A stretch of 64,000 nucleotides of DNA from JAJZGK01 sp035538795 (GCA_035538795.1 DATLJS010000053.1:1-64000); one strand, 5' to 3'. Shown: positions 51,586 through 59,862, counted from the first letter of the stretch. Numbers and translations are program-made. The notes: generated from the letters alone by a model not told the origin.

Positions 51586-52060
51586 AGCCTTCCTGCCGCC
51601 ACGGCGCGCCGAAAGCCCCCGTCATCGCCGAAGACAGCGGGTCCGACAAACTTTCCGGCAGACGCGACACCGCCATCCGCTCCAGCCTCAGCACCCGCTC
51701 ATAAAGCCGCTGGCTGCGTTGCAACAGGCTGCACAGCCCCGCCGGCATGTGGGGGGGATACTCATCGCCGCTCAGGCAGACGTCCTGGCCCGACAGGCGG
51801 TTGTGGTCGTTCAGAGCCTCTTCCTGGGTGATTTCGCCGTCCAGCACCGCCCGCTGCATCATCAGCCAGGCCATCACCTGGGTCAGGCGCGACGTCACGC
51901 GCATGGCTTCGCAGCTGAAGCGCAGTCCAACCTCGTTGTCCTCGCCGAAACGCCGCTCCCGAGGCAGCATATGGCGCATGTAGTTCCTGGCCTCGACAAT
52001 CATGTCGAAGGTTTCATCATAGGTTCTGGTAAACGCAGCTGCCTGATGTCCCATCGCCAT
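51557..52060 (-). CDS. rcdA: RcdA-like protein (DUF1465), regulator of CtrA degradation
   Basis: A 167-residue helical-bundle protein. The core SCEAMRVTSRLTQVMAWLMM followed by QRAVLDGEIT is the signature of DUF1465, the family of Caulobacter RcdA, an adaptor that helps ClpXP degrade the cell-cycle regulator CtrA. As in RcdA, the C-terminus (about 135-167) is probably disordered. It overlaps the convergent adenylate cyclase gene by 29 bp. A role in CtrA turnover depends on this organism having CpdR/PopA/CtrA, which is not visible here. Confidence 0.83.
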   Translation of the reverse strand: MAMGHQAAAFTRTYDETFDMIVEARNYMRHMLPRERRFGEDNEVGLRFSCEAMRVTSRLTQVMAWLMMQRAVLDGEITQEEALNDHNRLSGQDVCLSGDEYPPHMPAGLCSLLQRSQRLYERVLRLERMAVSRLPESLSDPLSSAMTGAFGAPWRQEGFSLSSVPSN

Positions 52061-52183
52061 ACCTCCTTCGGAGTGACGAGCCAGAACTTTTACGTGAGTC
52101 CGTTATACGCGACTTTCAACCACCCTAGGGAAGAGCGGACGGTTTAATCCCCCCTGACCTTTGCATGAGAAACCTTGGGGGAC

Positions 52184-52211
52184 TTGACAGCCATAGATCG
52201 TGTTTTAAATC
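52184..52211 (+). promoter_or_regulatory. Candidate heat-shock/sigma-70 promoter for hsp20
   Basis: TTGACA (part of CTTGAC, the alphaproteobacterial sigma-32 -35 form) at 52184-52189 and TAAATC at 52206-52211, 16 bases apart. Transcription would start near 52218. Confidence 0.45.
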
Positions 52212-52217
52212 ACAGTG

Positions 52218-52316
52218 CAGGCCGGTCGCCACCATGGGGCCGAGCCGCGAAATCCCCGGACGGAGATGTCTCGCCGGGGAACAGAACCGCAAAACACATT
52301 GCTCATCAGGAGAATG
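52218..52316 (+). ncRNA. Likely ROSE-type RNA thermometer in the hsp20 leader
   Basis: The leader is about 100 bases. Its last hairpin, CATTGCTCATCAGGAGAATG at 52297-52316, contains TTGCT facing the Shine-Dalgarno AGGA, the diagnostic ROSE pairing with a bulged G. Upstream is a second stem, TCCCCGG/CCGGGGA (52253-52280), and a GC-rich first stem is likely. This layout, before a small heat-shock gene in an alphaproteobacterium, matches ROSE elements. Not folded computationally. Confidence 0.68.
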
Positions 52317-52322
52317 TAAACC

Positions 52323-52790
52323 ATGCGCAGTTTCGATTTGTCCCCGCTGTTCCGCTCCACTATCGGCTTCGACCATCTGGCCCGCATGCTGGACGCCGCC
52401 CAGCGGGTGGACGACCAGTCCCTGTCCTATCCGCCCTACAACATCGAAAAGCTGGGCGAGGACAATTACCGCATCACCATGGCCATCGCCGGTTTCGGCG
52501 AGGACGACCTGGAGATCACCGCCCAAGGCCAGAGCCTGGTGGTGTCCGGCCGCATCAAGAAGGAAGAGGCCTCCGGCCAGTTTCTGCACCGGGGCATCGC
52601 CGGCCGCTCGTTCGAGCGCCGCTTCGAATTGGCCGACACCGTCAAGGTTACCGGCGCCAGCCTGCTGAACGGCCTTCTGCACATCGATCTGGTGCGCGAG
52701 GTGCCCGAGGCTTTGAAGCCTCGGACCATCGCCATCGCCAAGGCCGCACCGTCCCAGGCCGCCAAGCTGATCGACACCCAGGCCGCCTGA
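52323..52790 (+). CDS. ibpA: Small heat-shock protein (Hsp20/IbpA type)
   Basis: This 155-residue chaperone has an alpha-crystallin domain (about 38-128). It begins RSFDLSPLFRSTIGFDHLAR, the class A Hsp20 start of proteobacteria, and has NYRITMAIAGF, LVVSGRI and FERRFELAD. The C-terminal anchoring motif is present as a weak form in KPRTIAI. It prevents aggregation of unfolded proteins during heat stress. AGGAG lies 10 bases before the ATG within a predicted thermometer hairpin. A strong terminator follows. Confidence 0.93.
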   Translation: MRSFDLSPLFRSTIGFDHLARMLDAAQRVDDQSLSYPPYNIEKLGEDNYRITMAIAGFGEDDLEITAQGQSLVVSGRIKKEEASGQFLHRGIAGRSFERRFELADTVKVTGASLLNGLLHIDLVREVPEALKPRTIAIAKAAPSQAAKLIDTQAA

Positions 52791-52816
52791 AGCCCGGCGA
52801 CAGCGCCCAGCAACGG

Positions 52817-52850
52817 CAAAGGCGGGGCTGCGGCCCCGCCTTTGTTTTTT
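52817..52850 (+). terminator. Rho-independent terminator after hsp20
   Basis: CAAAGGCGGGGC pairs with GCCCCGCCTTTG over a TGCG loop, followed by six T's, which begin a tandem T-rich repeat. Confidence 0.92.
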
Positions 52851-52881
52851 CGGCTTTGTTTTTTCGCCTTTGTTTTTCCGG
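52840..52881 (+). repeat. Three tandem 14-bp T-rich repeats behind the hsp20 terminator
   Basis: Units CTTTGTTTTTTCGG, CTTTGTTTTTTCGC and CTTTGTTTTTCCGG follow directly on each other, repeating the terminator's T-tract. Confidence 0.85.
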
Positions 52882-52888
52882 CCCGCCT

Positions 52889-53071
52889 TTACTTCCGGAA
52901 AAGCGCGTCCGCGCCGGAACGAACCGACTGTTTCGTGGAAATGGCCTGGCGGACCCGCTCGATCTCGGCCTGCAATTGCCCGATATAATCGTTCAGCTCC
53001 GCCACCGACATCGGCGCCAAATCCCGCAAAATGGGTTTCCTGGTCACCGGCTCCAGATCATCGAAGTCCAT
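52889..53071 (-). CDS. DUF1192 family small protein
   Basis: A 60-residue protein with the DUF1192 pattern: acidic start (MDFDDLEP), MSVAELNDYIGQLQAEIERV as an amphipathic helix probably forming a coiled coil, and the end SGADALFRK. The family is found in alphaproteobacteria and has no known function. It often neighbours the quinone oxidoreductase and TrcR genes, as seen here (divergent, 72 bp). Confidence 0.8.
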   Translation of the reverse strand: MDFDDLEPVTRKPILRDLAPMSVAELNDYIGQLQAEIERVRQAISTKQSVRSGADALFRK

Positions 53072-53143
53072 GGGCTGTCCCCTCTTGCCACCAGCGGTTC
53101 AAAATACCAAACTGCGGGCGGAAAATGCATCAGAGAGAATGAC

Positions 53144-54139
53144 ATGACGTTGCCCGCCACCATGAAATGCATCGAAATTTCCAGCTTCGGCGGCCCCGAG
53201 GTTCTGACCGCGGCCAGCCGCCCCCTGCCCGCGCCCAAGGCCGGTGAAGTGCTGATCAAGGTGGCCGCCGCCGGCGTCAACCGCCCCGACGTCATCCAGC
53301 GCCAAGGCATGTATCCGCCGCCGCCCGGCGCTTCGGACATTCCCGGCCTGGAAGTGGCGGGCACGGTCGCCGCCCTTGGCGACGGCGTCGTTTCCCTACA
53401 GGTAGGCCAGCCGGTCTGCGCCCTGCTGACCGGCGGCGGCTATGCCGAATACGCCACCGCCGCCGAAAGCGTCTGCCTGCCGGTGCCGGCCAGTTACGAC
53501 ATGGTGCGCGCCGCCGCCATTCCCGAAACCTTCTTCACCGTCTGGTACAACGTCTTCATGCGCGCCCATCTGGGCGCCGGGGAAAGCTTCCTGGTTCATG
53601 GCGGCACCAGCGGCATCGGCACCACCGCCATCCAGCTGGCCAAGCATTTCGGCGCCAAGGTGTTCGCCACCGCCGGCAGCCCCGAGAAATGCGCATCCTG
53701 CCGGGAATTGGGGGCCGACCGCGCCATCGACTACCGGAGCGAAGATTTTGTCGAAGTGATCGCCGCCGAAACCGGCAAAGCTGGCGTCGACGTCATTCTC
53801 GACATGGTGGGCGGCGATTATCTGCCGCGCAACATCAAGAGCCTGGCCACCGACGGCCGCCACGTTTCCATCGCTTTTCTGAAAGGCCCGAAAGCCGAGG
53901 TCAGCTTCTTGCCGGTCATGCTCAAGCGCCTGACCCTGACCGGATCGACTCTGCGCCCTCAGGGCGTGCCCGCCAAGGCCGCCATCGCCGCGGAATTGCT
54001 GGAAAAAGTCTGGCCGCTGCTGAACCAAGGCAAGGTCGGTCCAGTGGTCCACGCCACCTTCGCGCTGGAAGACGCCGCCGAGGCTCACCGGCTAATGGAG
54101 GCCAGCACCCATGTGGGAAAGATCGTCCTGACGATCTAA
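53144..54139 (+). CDS. NAD(P)H:quinone oxidoreductase (zinc-free MDR family)
   Basis: This 331-residue medium-chain oxidoreductase resembles PIG3/QorA-type quinone reductases. It has no zinc-binding Cys cluster. Motifs: AAAGVNRPDVIQRQGMYPPP, PGLEVAGTV and the nucleotide loop GGTSGIGTTAIQLAKHFGAK. It would reduce quinones or alkenals with NADPH. The ATG was chosen for AGAGAG at a suitable distance. A frame open for 300 codons upstream covers hsp20 in another frame and is not coding. Confidence 0.9.
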   Translation: MTLPATMKCIEISSFGGPEVLTAASRPLPAPKAGEVLIKVAAAGVNRPDVIQRQGMYPPPPGASDIPGLEVAGTVAALGDGVVSLQVGQPVCALLTGGGYAEYATAAESVCLPVPASYDMVRAAAIPETFFTVWYNVFMRAHLGAGESFLVHGGTSGIGTTAIQLAKHFGAKVFATAGSPEKCASCRELGADRAIDYRSEDFVEVIAAETGKAGVDVILDMVGGDYLPRNIKSLATDGRHVSIAFLKGPKAEVSFLPVMLKRLTLTGSTLRPQGVPAKAAIAAELLEKVWPLLNQGKVGPVVHATFALEDAAEAHRLMEASTHVGKIVLTI

Positions 54140-54273
54140 ACACCCACGGCATGAATTGACCATCAAGGGGGCGCCCGGCTATATATGTGCCGACGCGCTC
54201 TATTGGCCGGTTTACCGGCAGGACCGATCCAGGTCACAATAACGTCAAGATCATAGACCTGAAAGGAGGACAA

Positions 54274-54861
54274 ATGGCCTTGCCGCTCATGCCCAAGGCG
54301 ACTGCCGTGTGGCTCGTGGAAAACTCCACGCTGTCGTTCGACCAGATTGCCTATTTCTGCGGTATGCACTCCCTCGAGGTCCAGGCCATCGCCGACGGCG
54401 AAGTGGCCATCGGCATCGTCGGCCTCGACCCCGTGGCCAACGGTCAGCTGACCCGTGAAGAGATCGAACGCTGCGAGAAGGACGAAGCCCAGAATCTGCG
54501 TCTGGCCGCCATGCCCGAATTGGCCCGCCAGAAGCAGAAAGGGGCTCGCTACACCCCCGTCTCGAAGCGCCAGGACAAGCCCGATGCCGTGGCTTGGATC
54601 CTGAAGCATCACCCCGAATTGACCGACGCCCAGATCGGCAAGCTGTTGGGCACCACCAAGGACACCATCCTGAAGGTGCGCGACCGCAGCCACTGGAACG
54701 CCGCCAACATCAAGCCGCGCAATCCGGTGACCCTGGGCCTGTGCTCGGAAGCCGATCTGGAAAAGGCCGTGATCGTCGCCCGTCCGCGGGCCGGTCAGCC
54801 GCTTCCGGCTCCGGTGGTGCATTACGACGAGAACGAGGGCGAAGAAGGCGCTCTGGACTAA
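54274..54861 (+). CDS. trcR: Cell-cycle transcriptional regulator TrcR (DUF1013)
   Basis: The 195-residue protein begins MALPLMPKATAVWLVENSTL and matches DUF1013, recently named TrcR. Segments LSFDQIAYFCGMHSLEVQAI and LTDAQIGKLLGTTKDTILKV look like two helix-turn-helix units. It is restricted to alphaproteobacteria and reported to act on promoters with RNA polymerase in the cell-cycle network. The ATG has a perfect AAAGGAGG 5-6 bases upstream, suggesting high expression, and a strong terminator follows. RcdA is encoded 2 kb away. Confidence 0.86.
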   Translation: MALPLMPKATAVWLVENSTLSFDQIAYFCGMHSLEVQAIADGEVAIGIVGLDPVANGQLTREEIERCEKDEAQNLRLAAMPELARQKQKGARYTPVSKRQDKPDAVAWILKHHPELTDAQIGKLLGTTKDTILKVRDRSHWNAANIKPRNPVTLGLCSEADLEKAVIVARPRAGQPLPAPVVHYDENEGEEGALD

Positions 54862-54884
54862 TCTCCAGCCGTCTCCGGACGTTC

Positions 54885-54918
54885 AAAAGGCGGAACCTTT
54901 CCGGGTTCCGCCTTTTTC
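54885..54918 (+). terminator. Rho-independent terminator after trcR
   Basis: AAAAGGCGGAACC pairs with GGTTCCGCCTTTT over a TTTCCG loop, followed by T's. It also faces the convergent HD-GYP gene. Confidence 0.9.
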
Positions 54919-54979
54919 TTTCGTTCCAGCGTTCCTTATCCCGGCGGATGGCGCATCCGGTGACGCCCCCGTTTCCCGG

Positions 54980-56089
54980 TTATTGGGCGGCTTCCCCGTT
55001 GAGGGGAAACACCAGCGTATCCAGCAGGATTTCCTTGAACTTGTAGAGAAGCTCCAGATCAAGCTGCCCGTTCATTTCCTTCGCCATCATCTCCAGCGCC
55101 ACGTGGGGCGCCATGGTGCGCTTATAAGGCCGCCGGTCGGTCAGGCCGCAAAAAACGTCGATGATCGCCGCCATGCGGGCCAGTTGGTTTAGATCCCGGC
55201 CCGACAGATGACGGGGATAGCCGGATTCGTCCAGCCGTTCGTGGTGGTGTTTGACGATGGTGGCGACGCCCTTGGGGATACTGCTGCAGGTCGCCAGCAC
55301 CTTCTCCGATGTAGTGACGTGATTGTGAACCAGGTCCCATTCCGACGGCGTCAGCGTCCCCTGCTTCTGCATGATCGACTTGGGGATGGTCATCATGCCG
55401 ATGTCGTGCAGCATGCCACCGCTGGCCACCAGCACCTGCTGTTCCCTGGGCAGGCCGATGGCGCTGCCAAACATGGACATCAGGGCGGCGAAACGCAGGG
55501 AATGCACATAGGTGAAATTGTCGTGTTCCTTGATCTGGTCCAGCAGCGAACCCAACTCCTTGCTGTGCACCACCTCGACCACGGCGCTGCAGGACTCGGC
55601 GATGTCCTGATAGGGCAAGGGTCGCCCCTTGGCCAGTTCCTCGGCGATGCTGTTGAAGGAATTCAGGCTGCTTTCCAGCGCCTTGCGCTGGTTGCTGGGC
55701 AGATCCTGCCAAGCAAGCTCCACATGCCCGTTGATATGGCCGGAAATCAGGGCCATCAGCGCCTTGCGGCTGTAAGGCTTGACCAAACGGTCACGGATTC
55801 CGATTTCCCGCAACTGATCGACAATACGGAAATCCTCGCTGTCGGCGATGAAGATCACCGGAATGCGGGCCAGAAACTGGTCCTTGCGCAAATCCTTGAT
55901 AAACAAGGCGCCGCTGCCGGCTCCGACCTTTTGCCCGACGAGAATAACCTTAGGGGAAGTGATGGAAATCCCGGACAGGGCGTTCATCACGCTGTCGTAA
56001 GTATGAACGGTGTAAGAGGCGGCCAAAGCCTCGGCCACCGCCAGGCTATGAGACGTATTTGCATCCACAATGGCAATAACGTGCTTCAT
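54980..56089 (-). CDS. HD-GYP domain protein with degenerate receiver domain
   Basis: The 369-residue protein has an N-terminal receiver-like domain (1-115) and an HD-GYP domain (about 165-340). The receiver keeps the acidic start (VIAIVDAN) and the Lys in LVKPYS but lacks the phospho-accepting Asp: VILVGQKVG replaces the usual VILLD. The HD-GYP domain has HD in MLHDIGMM, then HHHERLDESGYPRHLSG, so c-di-GMP hydrolysis is plausible. I use the ATG of MKHVIAIVD rather than a TTG six codons earlier. It is one of four c-di-GMP genes in the window. Confidence 0.86.
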   Translation of the reverse strand: MKHVIAIVDANTSHSLAVAEALAASYTVHTYDSVMNALSGISITSPKVILVGQKVGAGSGALFIKDLRKDQFLARIPVIFIADSEDFRIVDQLREIGIRDRLVKPYSRKALMALISGHINGHVELAWQDLPSNQRKALESSLNSFNSIAEELAKGRPLPYQDIAESCSAVVEVVHSKELGSLLDQIKEHDNFTYVHSLRFAALMSMFGSAIGLPREQQVLVASGGMLHDIGMMTIPKSIMQKQGTLTPSEWDLVHNHVTTSEKVLATCSSIPKGVATIVKHHHERLDESGYPRHLSGRDLNQLARMAAIIDVFCGLTDRRPYKRTMAPHVALEMMAKEMNGQLDLELLYKFKEILLDTLVFPLNGEAAQ

Positions 56090-56220
56090 CTTTCGGAATC
56101 CGCCCAATTATATTCAATGCGAGATTTCCTCTTCGATCAGGATTGATGACAAGATGCACTGAAATATAAATGGCAATGTATATTTTATGTAAATTGTCCG
56201 GGACAGCCCTCCCCGCGACG

Positions 56221-56252
56221 AAAAAAGCCCGGGGATCGCGCCCCGGGCTTTT
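56221..56252 (-). terminator. Rho-independent terminator after prpE
   Basis: AAAAGCCCGGGG pairs with CCCCGGGCTTTT over a six-base loop; the T run lies on the minus strand, following prpE. Confidence 0.92.
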
Positions 56253-56276
56253 GCCGTCTTGAACCGGCCGTCCGGC

Positions 56277-58193
56277 TTATTCCACGGGCTCGGTACGGGC
56301 CTTGGCGTAGCCGATGCGGGTCAAATCCTCCTCGATCTCGTCCAGAATGGCGGGATCGTCGATGGTGGCCGGCATCTTGAAGTCCTGATGGTCGGCGATC
56401 TTCTGCATGGTGCCGCGCAAAATCTTACCCGACCGGGTCTTGGGCAGACGCTTGACGATGGTCGCGGTCTTGAAGGCGGCGACGGGACCGATGCGCTCGC
56501 GCACCAGAGCCACCACTTCCTTCAGGATCTGCTCTTCCGGCTTCTTGACCCCGGCCTTCAGCACCAGGAAGCCCAGCGGCAGCTGGCCCTTCATGGTGTC
56601 GTGCACGCCGATCACCGCGCATTCGGCCACATCCGGGTGGCTGGCCAGCACTTCTTCCATGCCGCCGGTGGACAGGCGGTGGCCGGCGACGTTGATGATG
56701 TCGTCGGTACGGCTCATGACGTAGACATAGCCGTCCTCGTCGATGAAGCCGGCGTCGGCGGTCTTATAATAGCCCTTGAACTCGTCCATATAGCTGTCGA
56801 CGAAGCGCTGGTCGGCGTTCCACAGAGTCGACAGGGTGCCCGGAGGCAGCGGCAGCTTCACCACCAGGGCGCCCACCTGGCCGGCCGGAGCCTGATGGTG
56901 GCCTTCATCCAGCACCTGCACGTCCCAACCGGGAACGGCCTTGGTGGGCGAACCGTGCTTCACCGGGAAATGATGCAGGCCGATGCAGTTGGCTGCGATG
57001 GCCCAGCCGGTTTCCGTTTGCCACCAGTGGTCGATCACCGGAACCTTCAGCTTGTCCTCGGCCCATTGCAGGGTATCGGGGTCGGAACGCTCGCCGGCCA
57101 GGAACAGGGTGCGCAGACAGCTGATGTCGTAATCCTTCAGCAGCTCGCCATTCGGGTCGTCACGCTTGATGGCGCGGAAAGCGGTCGGGGCGGTGAACAG
57201 GGTGCGCACCTTGTGCTGGCTGATGACGCGCCAGAAAGCGCCGGCGTCGGGCGTGCCGACCGGCTTGCCTTCGAACATTAGGGTGGCGTTGCCGTTCAGC
57301 AGCGGGGCATAGACGATATAGGAATGGCCGACCACCCAACCCACGTCGGACGCCGCCCAGTACACTTCGCCGGGATCGACGTTGTAGATGTTCTTCATCG
57401 TCCACTTCAGCGCCACCATGTGGCCGCCGTTGTCGCGCACGACACCCTTGGGCTGGCCGGTGGTGCCGGAGGTGTAGAGGATGTACAGCGGATCGGTGGC
57501 GGCCACCGGCACGCAGTCATGGGGCTTGGCGGCGGCGACGGCGCTGGTCCAATCGACGTCGCGGCCGTCCTGCATGTCGGCCACTGCCTGGGGGCGTTGC
57601 AGGATAACGGTATGCGCCGGCTTGTGCTCCGACAGCTCGATGGCATGGTCCAGCAGCGGCTTGTAGGGAATCACCTTGCTGACTTCGATGCCGCACGAGG
57701 CCGAGAGGATGACCTTCGGCTGAGAATCGTTGATGCGGGTGGCCAGTTCGTTGGCGGCGAAACCGCCGAACACCACGGAATGCACGGCGCCCAGGCGGGC
57801 GCAGGCCAGCATGGCGAAAGCCGCTTCCGGGATCATCGGCATATAGACGATGACGCGATCGCCCTTGGTCACGCCCAGACCGGCCAGCACGCCGGCCAGA
57901 CGGGAAATCTCATCCTGGGCCTGGCGGTAGGTATAGGTCTTGACGGTGTTGGTCACCGGGCTGTCGTAAATGATGGCGGCCTGATCGGCCCGACCGTTTT
58001 CGACATGGCGGTCGATGGCGTTGTAGCAGGTGTTGCACAGCGCGCCGGAGAACCAGCGATAGAACGGAGGATGGCTGGAATCCAGAACCTTGTCCCAGGT
58101 CTTGTACCAGGTGATGTCCTTGGCGGCGTCTCCCCAGAAGCCCTCCGGGTCTTCGAGCGAGCGCTTGTGAGCCAGGTCGTAGACGGTCGTCAT
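56277..58193 (-). CDS. prpE: Propionyl-CoA synthetase (acyl-CoA synthetase family)
   Basis: A 638-residue AMP-forming synthetase. The N-terminus (FWGDAAKDITWYKTWDKVLD, CNTCYNAIDRHVENGR) is characteristic of PrpE rather than AcsA. Core motifs: YILYTSGTTGQPKGVVRDNG (ATP loop), DHWWQTETGW and the C-terminal catalytic Lys in PKTRSGKILRG, which in the family can be acetylated. It activates propionate, with acetate a secondary substrate. No 2-methylcitrate genes are adjacent, so it may feed the methylmalonyl-CoA route. Single-gene transcript with a strong terminator. Confidence 0.92.
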   Translation of the reverse strand: MTTVYDLAHKRSLEDPEGFWGDAAKDITWYKTWDKVLDSSHPPFYRWFSGALCNTCYNAIDRHVENGRADQAAIIYDSPVTNTVKTYTYRQAQDEISRLAGVLAGLGVTKGDRVIVYMPMIPEAAFAMLACARLGAVHSVVFGGFAANELATRINDSQPKVILSASCGIEVSKVIPYKPLLDHAIELSEHKPAHTVILQRPQAVADMQDGRDVDWTSAVAAAKPHDCVPVAATDPLYILYTSGTTGQPKGVVRDNGGHMVALKWTMKNIYNVDPGEVYWAASDVGWVVGHSYIVYAPLLNGNATLMFEGKPVGTPDAGAFWRVISQHKVRTLFTAPTAFRAIKRDDPNGELLKDYDISCLRTLFLAGERSDPDTLQWAEDKLKVPVIDHWWQTETGWAIAANCIGLHHFPVKHGSPTKAVPGWDVQVLDEGHHQAPAGQVGALVVKLPLPPGTLSTLWNADQRFVDSYMDEFKGYYKTADAGFIDEDGYVYVMSRTDDIINVAGHRLSTGGMEEVLASHPDVAECAVIGVHDTMKGQLPLGFLVLKAGVKKPEEQILKEVVALVRERIGPVAAFKTATIVKRLPKTRSGKILRGTMQKIADHQDFKMPATIDDPAILDEIEEDLTRIGYAKARTEPVE

Positions 58194-58408
58194 GATCTTT
58201 TGTTTCCTCTTAGCCCCTTCGGACGTCTCAATGCGTCCATTTGACGGGCGGAGTTTGCAAGAATTTTTCGTCCGTGGCTAGTCGCAAGTGCAGCAAAAAC
58301 CAAAAGCCCGATCAATACCGCGCCTGTCTCTGGCGGGAATGCACAACCTTATGGTAAGTTGCAGAAAGAAAAACACTTATGCGCAAATCCCACCACGAAA
58401 GGTGCCAC

Positions 58409-58756
58409 ATGAAGAGAAGTCTCGCCGCCGCGTTTGCTCTGGCCGTCGTTCTGGCCCCGCTGACCGCCGCCAACGCCGCGCAACCGGCCAAAGCCCCCGC
58501 CACCCAGACGGCCGCGCCCGCCGTCTCGGCCGTCGATCCCGACAAGGCCCAGTGGGAGCAGAAGCGCGACACCCTGAAAGCCAAGCAGAAAGCCGAGCGC
58601 GAAGCCCTCAAGGCCAAACACAAGGACGCCCGCGACAAACTGAAGGCGGCGCAAAAAGACGAACGGGCGGCCCTGAAGGCCAAGCAGAAGGAACAATGGC
58701 AGGCTTTGAAAGCCGATCCGGCCTATAAGGCCAGCCACAAACGCTCGTCGGATTGA
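58409..58756 (+). CDS. Small exported Lys/Ala-rich coiled-coil protein
   Basis: From the ATG with AAAGG upstream the product is 115 residues: a signal peptide (about 1-23, ending ANAA), an Ala/Pro/Thr linker, and a very basic helical region (about 48-105) with repeats of A-L-K-A-K-x-K-x-x (TLKAKQKAE, ALKAKHKDA, ALKAKQKEQ). No family is recognised. It would be a periplasmic coiled coil, possibly binding nucleic acid, LPS or another polyanion; this is speculation. Confidence 0.68.
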   Translation: MKRSLAAAFALAVVLAPLTAANAAQPAKAPATQTAAPAVSAVDPDKAQWEQKRDTLKAKQKAEREALKAKHKDARDKLKAAQKDERAALKAKQKEQWQALKADPAYKASHKRSSD

Positions 58757-58798
58757 GGCCTCGGACGAACAAGGCTTCGCCGGTTCATAGTATGGAAA

Positions 58799-58848
58799 CG
58801 GGAAACCGGGAGACGCCACCCCGGTTTCCCGGAACCGGGAAACCGGAA
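58799..58848. repeat. GGGAAACCGG inverted repeat cluster
   Basis: CGGGAAACCGGG (58799-58810) and CCCGGTTTCCCG (58820-58831) form a perfect 12-bp stem; a third copy of CCGGGAAACCGG follows at 58836-58847. It may act as a transcription end for the upstream gene, but there is no T run. Confidence 0.75.
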
Positions 58849-58905
58849 GCGCCTGCCCTCTGAAGCGCCAGATCCTGGCGGAGGGATCGAAGATGGCTTG
58901 TCAGG

Positions 58906-59070
58906 CTATTGCAGCAGGCGCTGCATCTCGTCCTTGATCAGGAGTTTCTTGCGTTTTAATTCGTTGAGTGCGCCGACGTCGGCACTGGGGCGACGCTTTT
59001 CCTCGGCGATAGCCGCTTCCAACGCGGCATGTTTGGATTTCAGAGACTCGACACGATCGAGAACGCTCAT
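58906..59070 (-). CDS. DUF465 (YdcH-like) small protein
   Basis: A 54-residue gene starting MSVLDRVESLKSKHAALEAA and ending KRKKLLIKDEMQRLLQ, the DUF465 pattern of a short helical hairpin (ALEAAIAEE...LNELKRKKLLIKDE). The ATG has GGGAGG 7 bases upstream. The function is unknown; proteins of this family are widespread in proteobacteria and some occur beside division or RNA genes. It is divergent from ubiX, 74 bp apart. Confidence 0.82.
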   Translation of the reverse strand: MSVLDRVESLKSKHAALEAAIAEEKRRPSADVGALNELKRKKLLIKDEMQRLLQ

Positions 59071-59144
59071 CACAATCCTCCCATATGGGTCATACCCATC
59101 AACCAGTGTAATCAGCCTTTCACGGAAAAGTCAGCAGCTAAGTG

Positions 59145-59720
59145 ATGAACGACAGCGCCTCTTCGAAGCTTCCTCTCATCGTCGGCATCAGCGGTGCTTC
59201 CGGCGTCGTCTACGGCGTGCGCATGCTGATGGCGCTGCGCCGCCTGGGCGTGCCCAGCCACCTGATCATGAGCAAGTCGGCCGAGATCACCCTGGCCCAC
59301 GAACTGCCCATGAAAGTCGCGGAAATCCAGGCTTTGGCCGACGTGGTCCACGCCCCCGCCGACATCGCCGCCGCACCGTCGTCGGGATCGTTCCGCAGCT
59401 TGGGGATGGTCATCGCCCCCTGCTCGGTGCGCAGCATGTCGGAAATCGCCACCGGCGTAACCTCCAGCTTGCTGACCCGCGCCGCCGACGTCACCCTGAA
59501 GGAGCGCCGCCGTCTGGTGCTGATGGTTCGCGAAACGCCGCTGCACACCGGGCATCTGCGCACCATGACCGCCCTGTCGGAAATGGGAGCCGTCATCGCT
59601 CCGCCGGTGCCGGCCTTCTATGCCAAGCCCGACAGCCTGGAAACCATGGTCGATCACAGCGTCGGTCGGGTCCTGGACCTGTTCGGACTGGATGTCGGCA
59701 CCTTGAACCGCTGGGCCTAA
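59145..59720 (+). CDS. ubiX: Flavin prenyltransferase UbiX
   Basis: UbiX (191 residues) makes prenylated FMN, the cofactor of UbiD-type decarboxylases such as in ubiquinone synthesis. Motifs: VGISGASGVVYGVRML, IMSKSAEITL, APSSGSFRSLGMVIAPCSVRS-type segment (parts SSGSF and MVIAPCS) and LVLMVRETPLH, which line the FMN and dimethylallyl phosphate sites. A GTG one codon earlier is an alternative start. No ubiD lies nearby. Confidence 0.94.
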   Translation: MNDSASSKLPLIVGISGASGVVYGVRMLMALRRLGVPSHLIMSKSAEITLAHELPMKVAEIQALADVVHAPADIAAAPSSGSFRSLGMVIAPCSVRSMSEIATGVTSSLLTRAADVTLKERRRLVLMVRETPLHTGHLRTMTALSEMGAVIAPPVPAFYAKPDSLETMVDHSVGRVLDLFGLDVGTLNRWA

Positions 59721-59862
59721 AAGCAACGCCGCAACAGAGTGAAACCGTTTTCCACCTCCCGCTGCGCACCGGCTTCCGATAAGCTGCCTGTTCGACCTCG
59801 ATAGGCCATTGCGCATAGGCCGCTTCCCTTTCCGAACGGTTTCCCCGTAAGCTGGCCCGACA

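Noticed and set aside
58799..58848. CRISPR-like repeat
   Set aside because: Only three short copies, one inverted, with no regular spacers and no cas genes.
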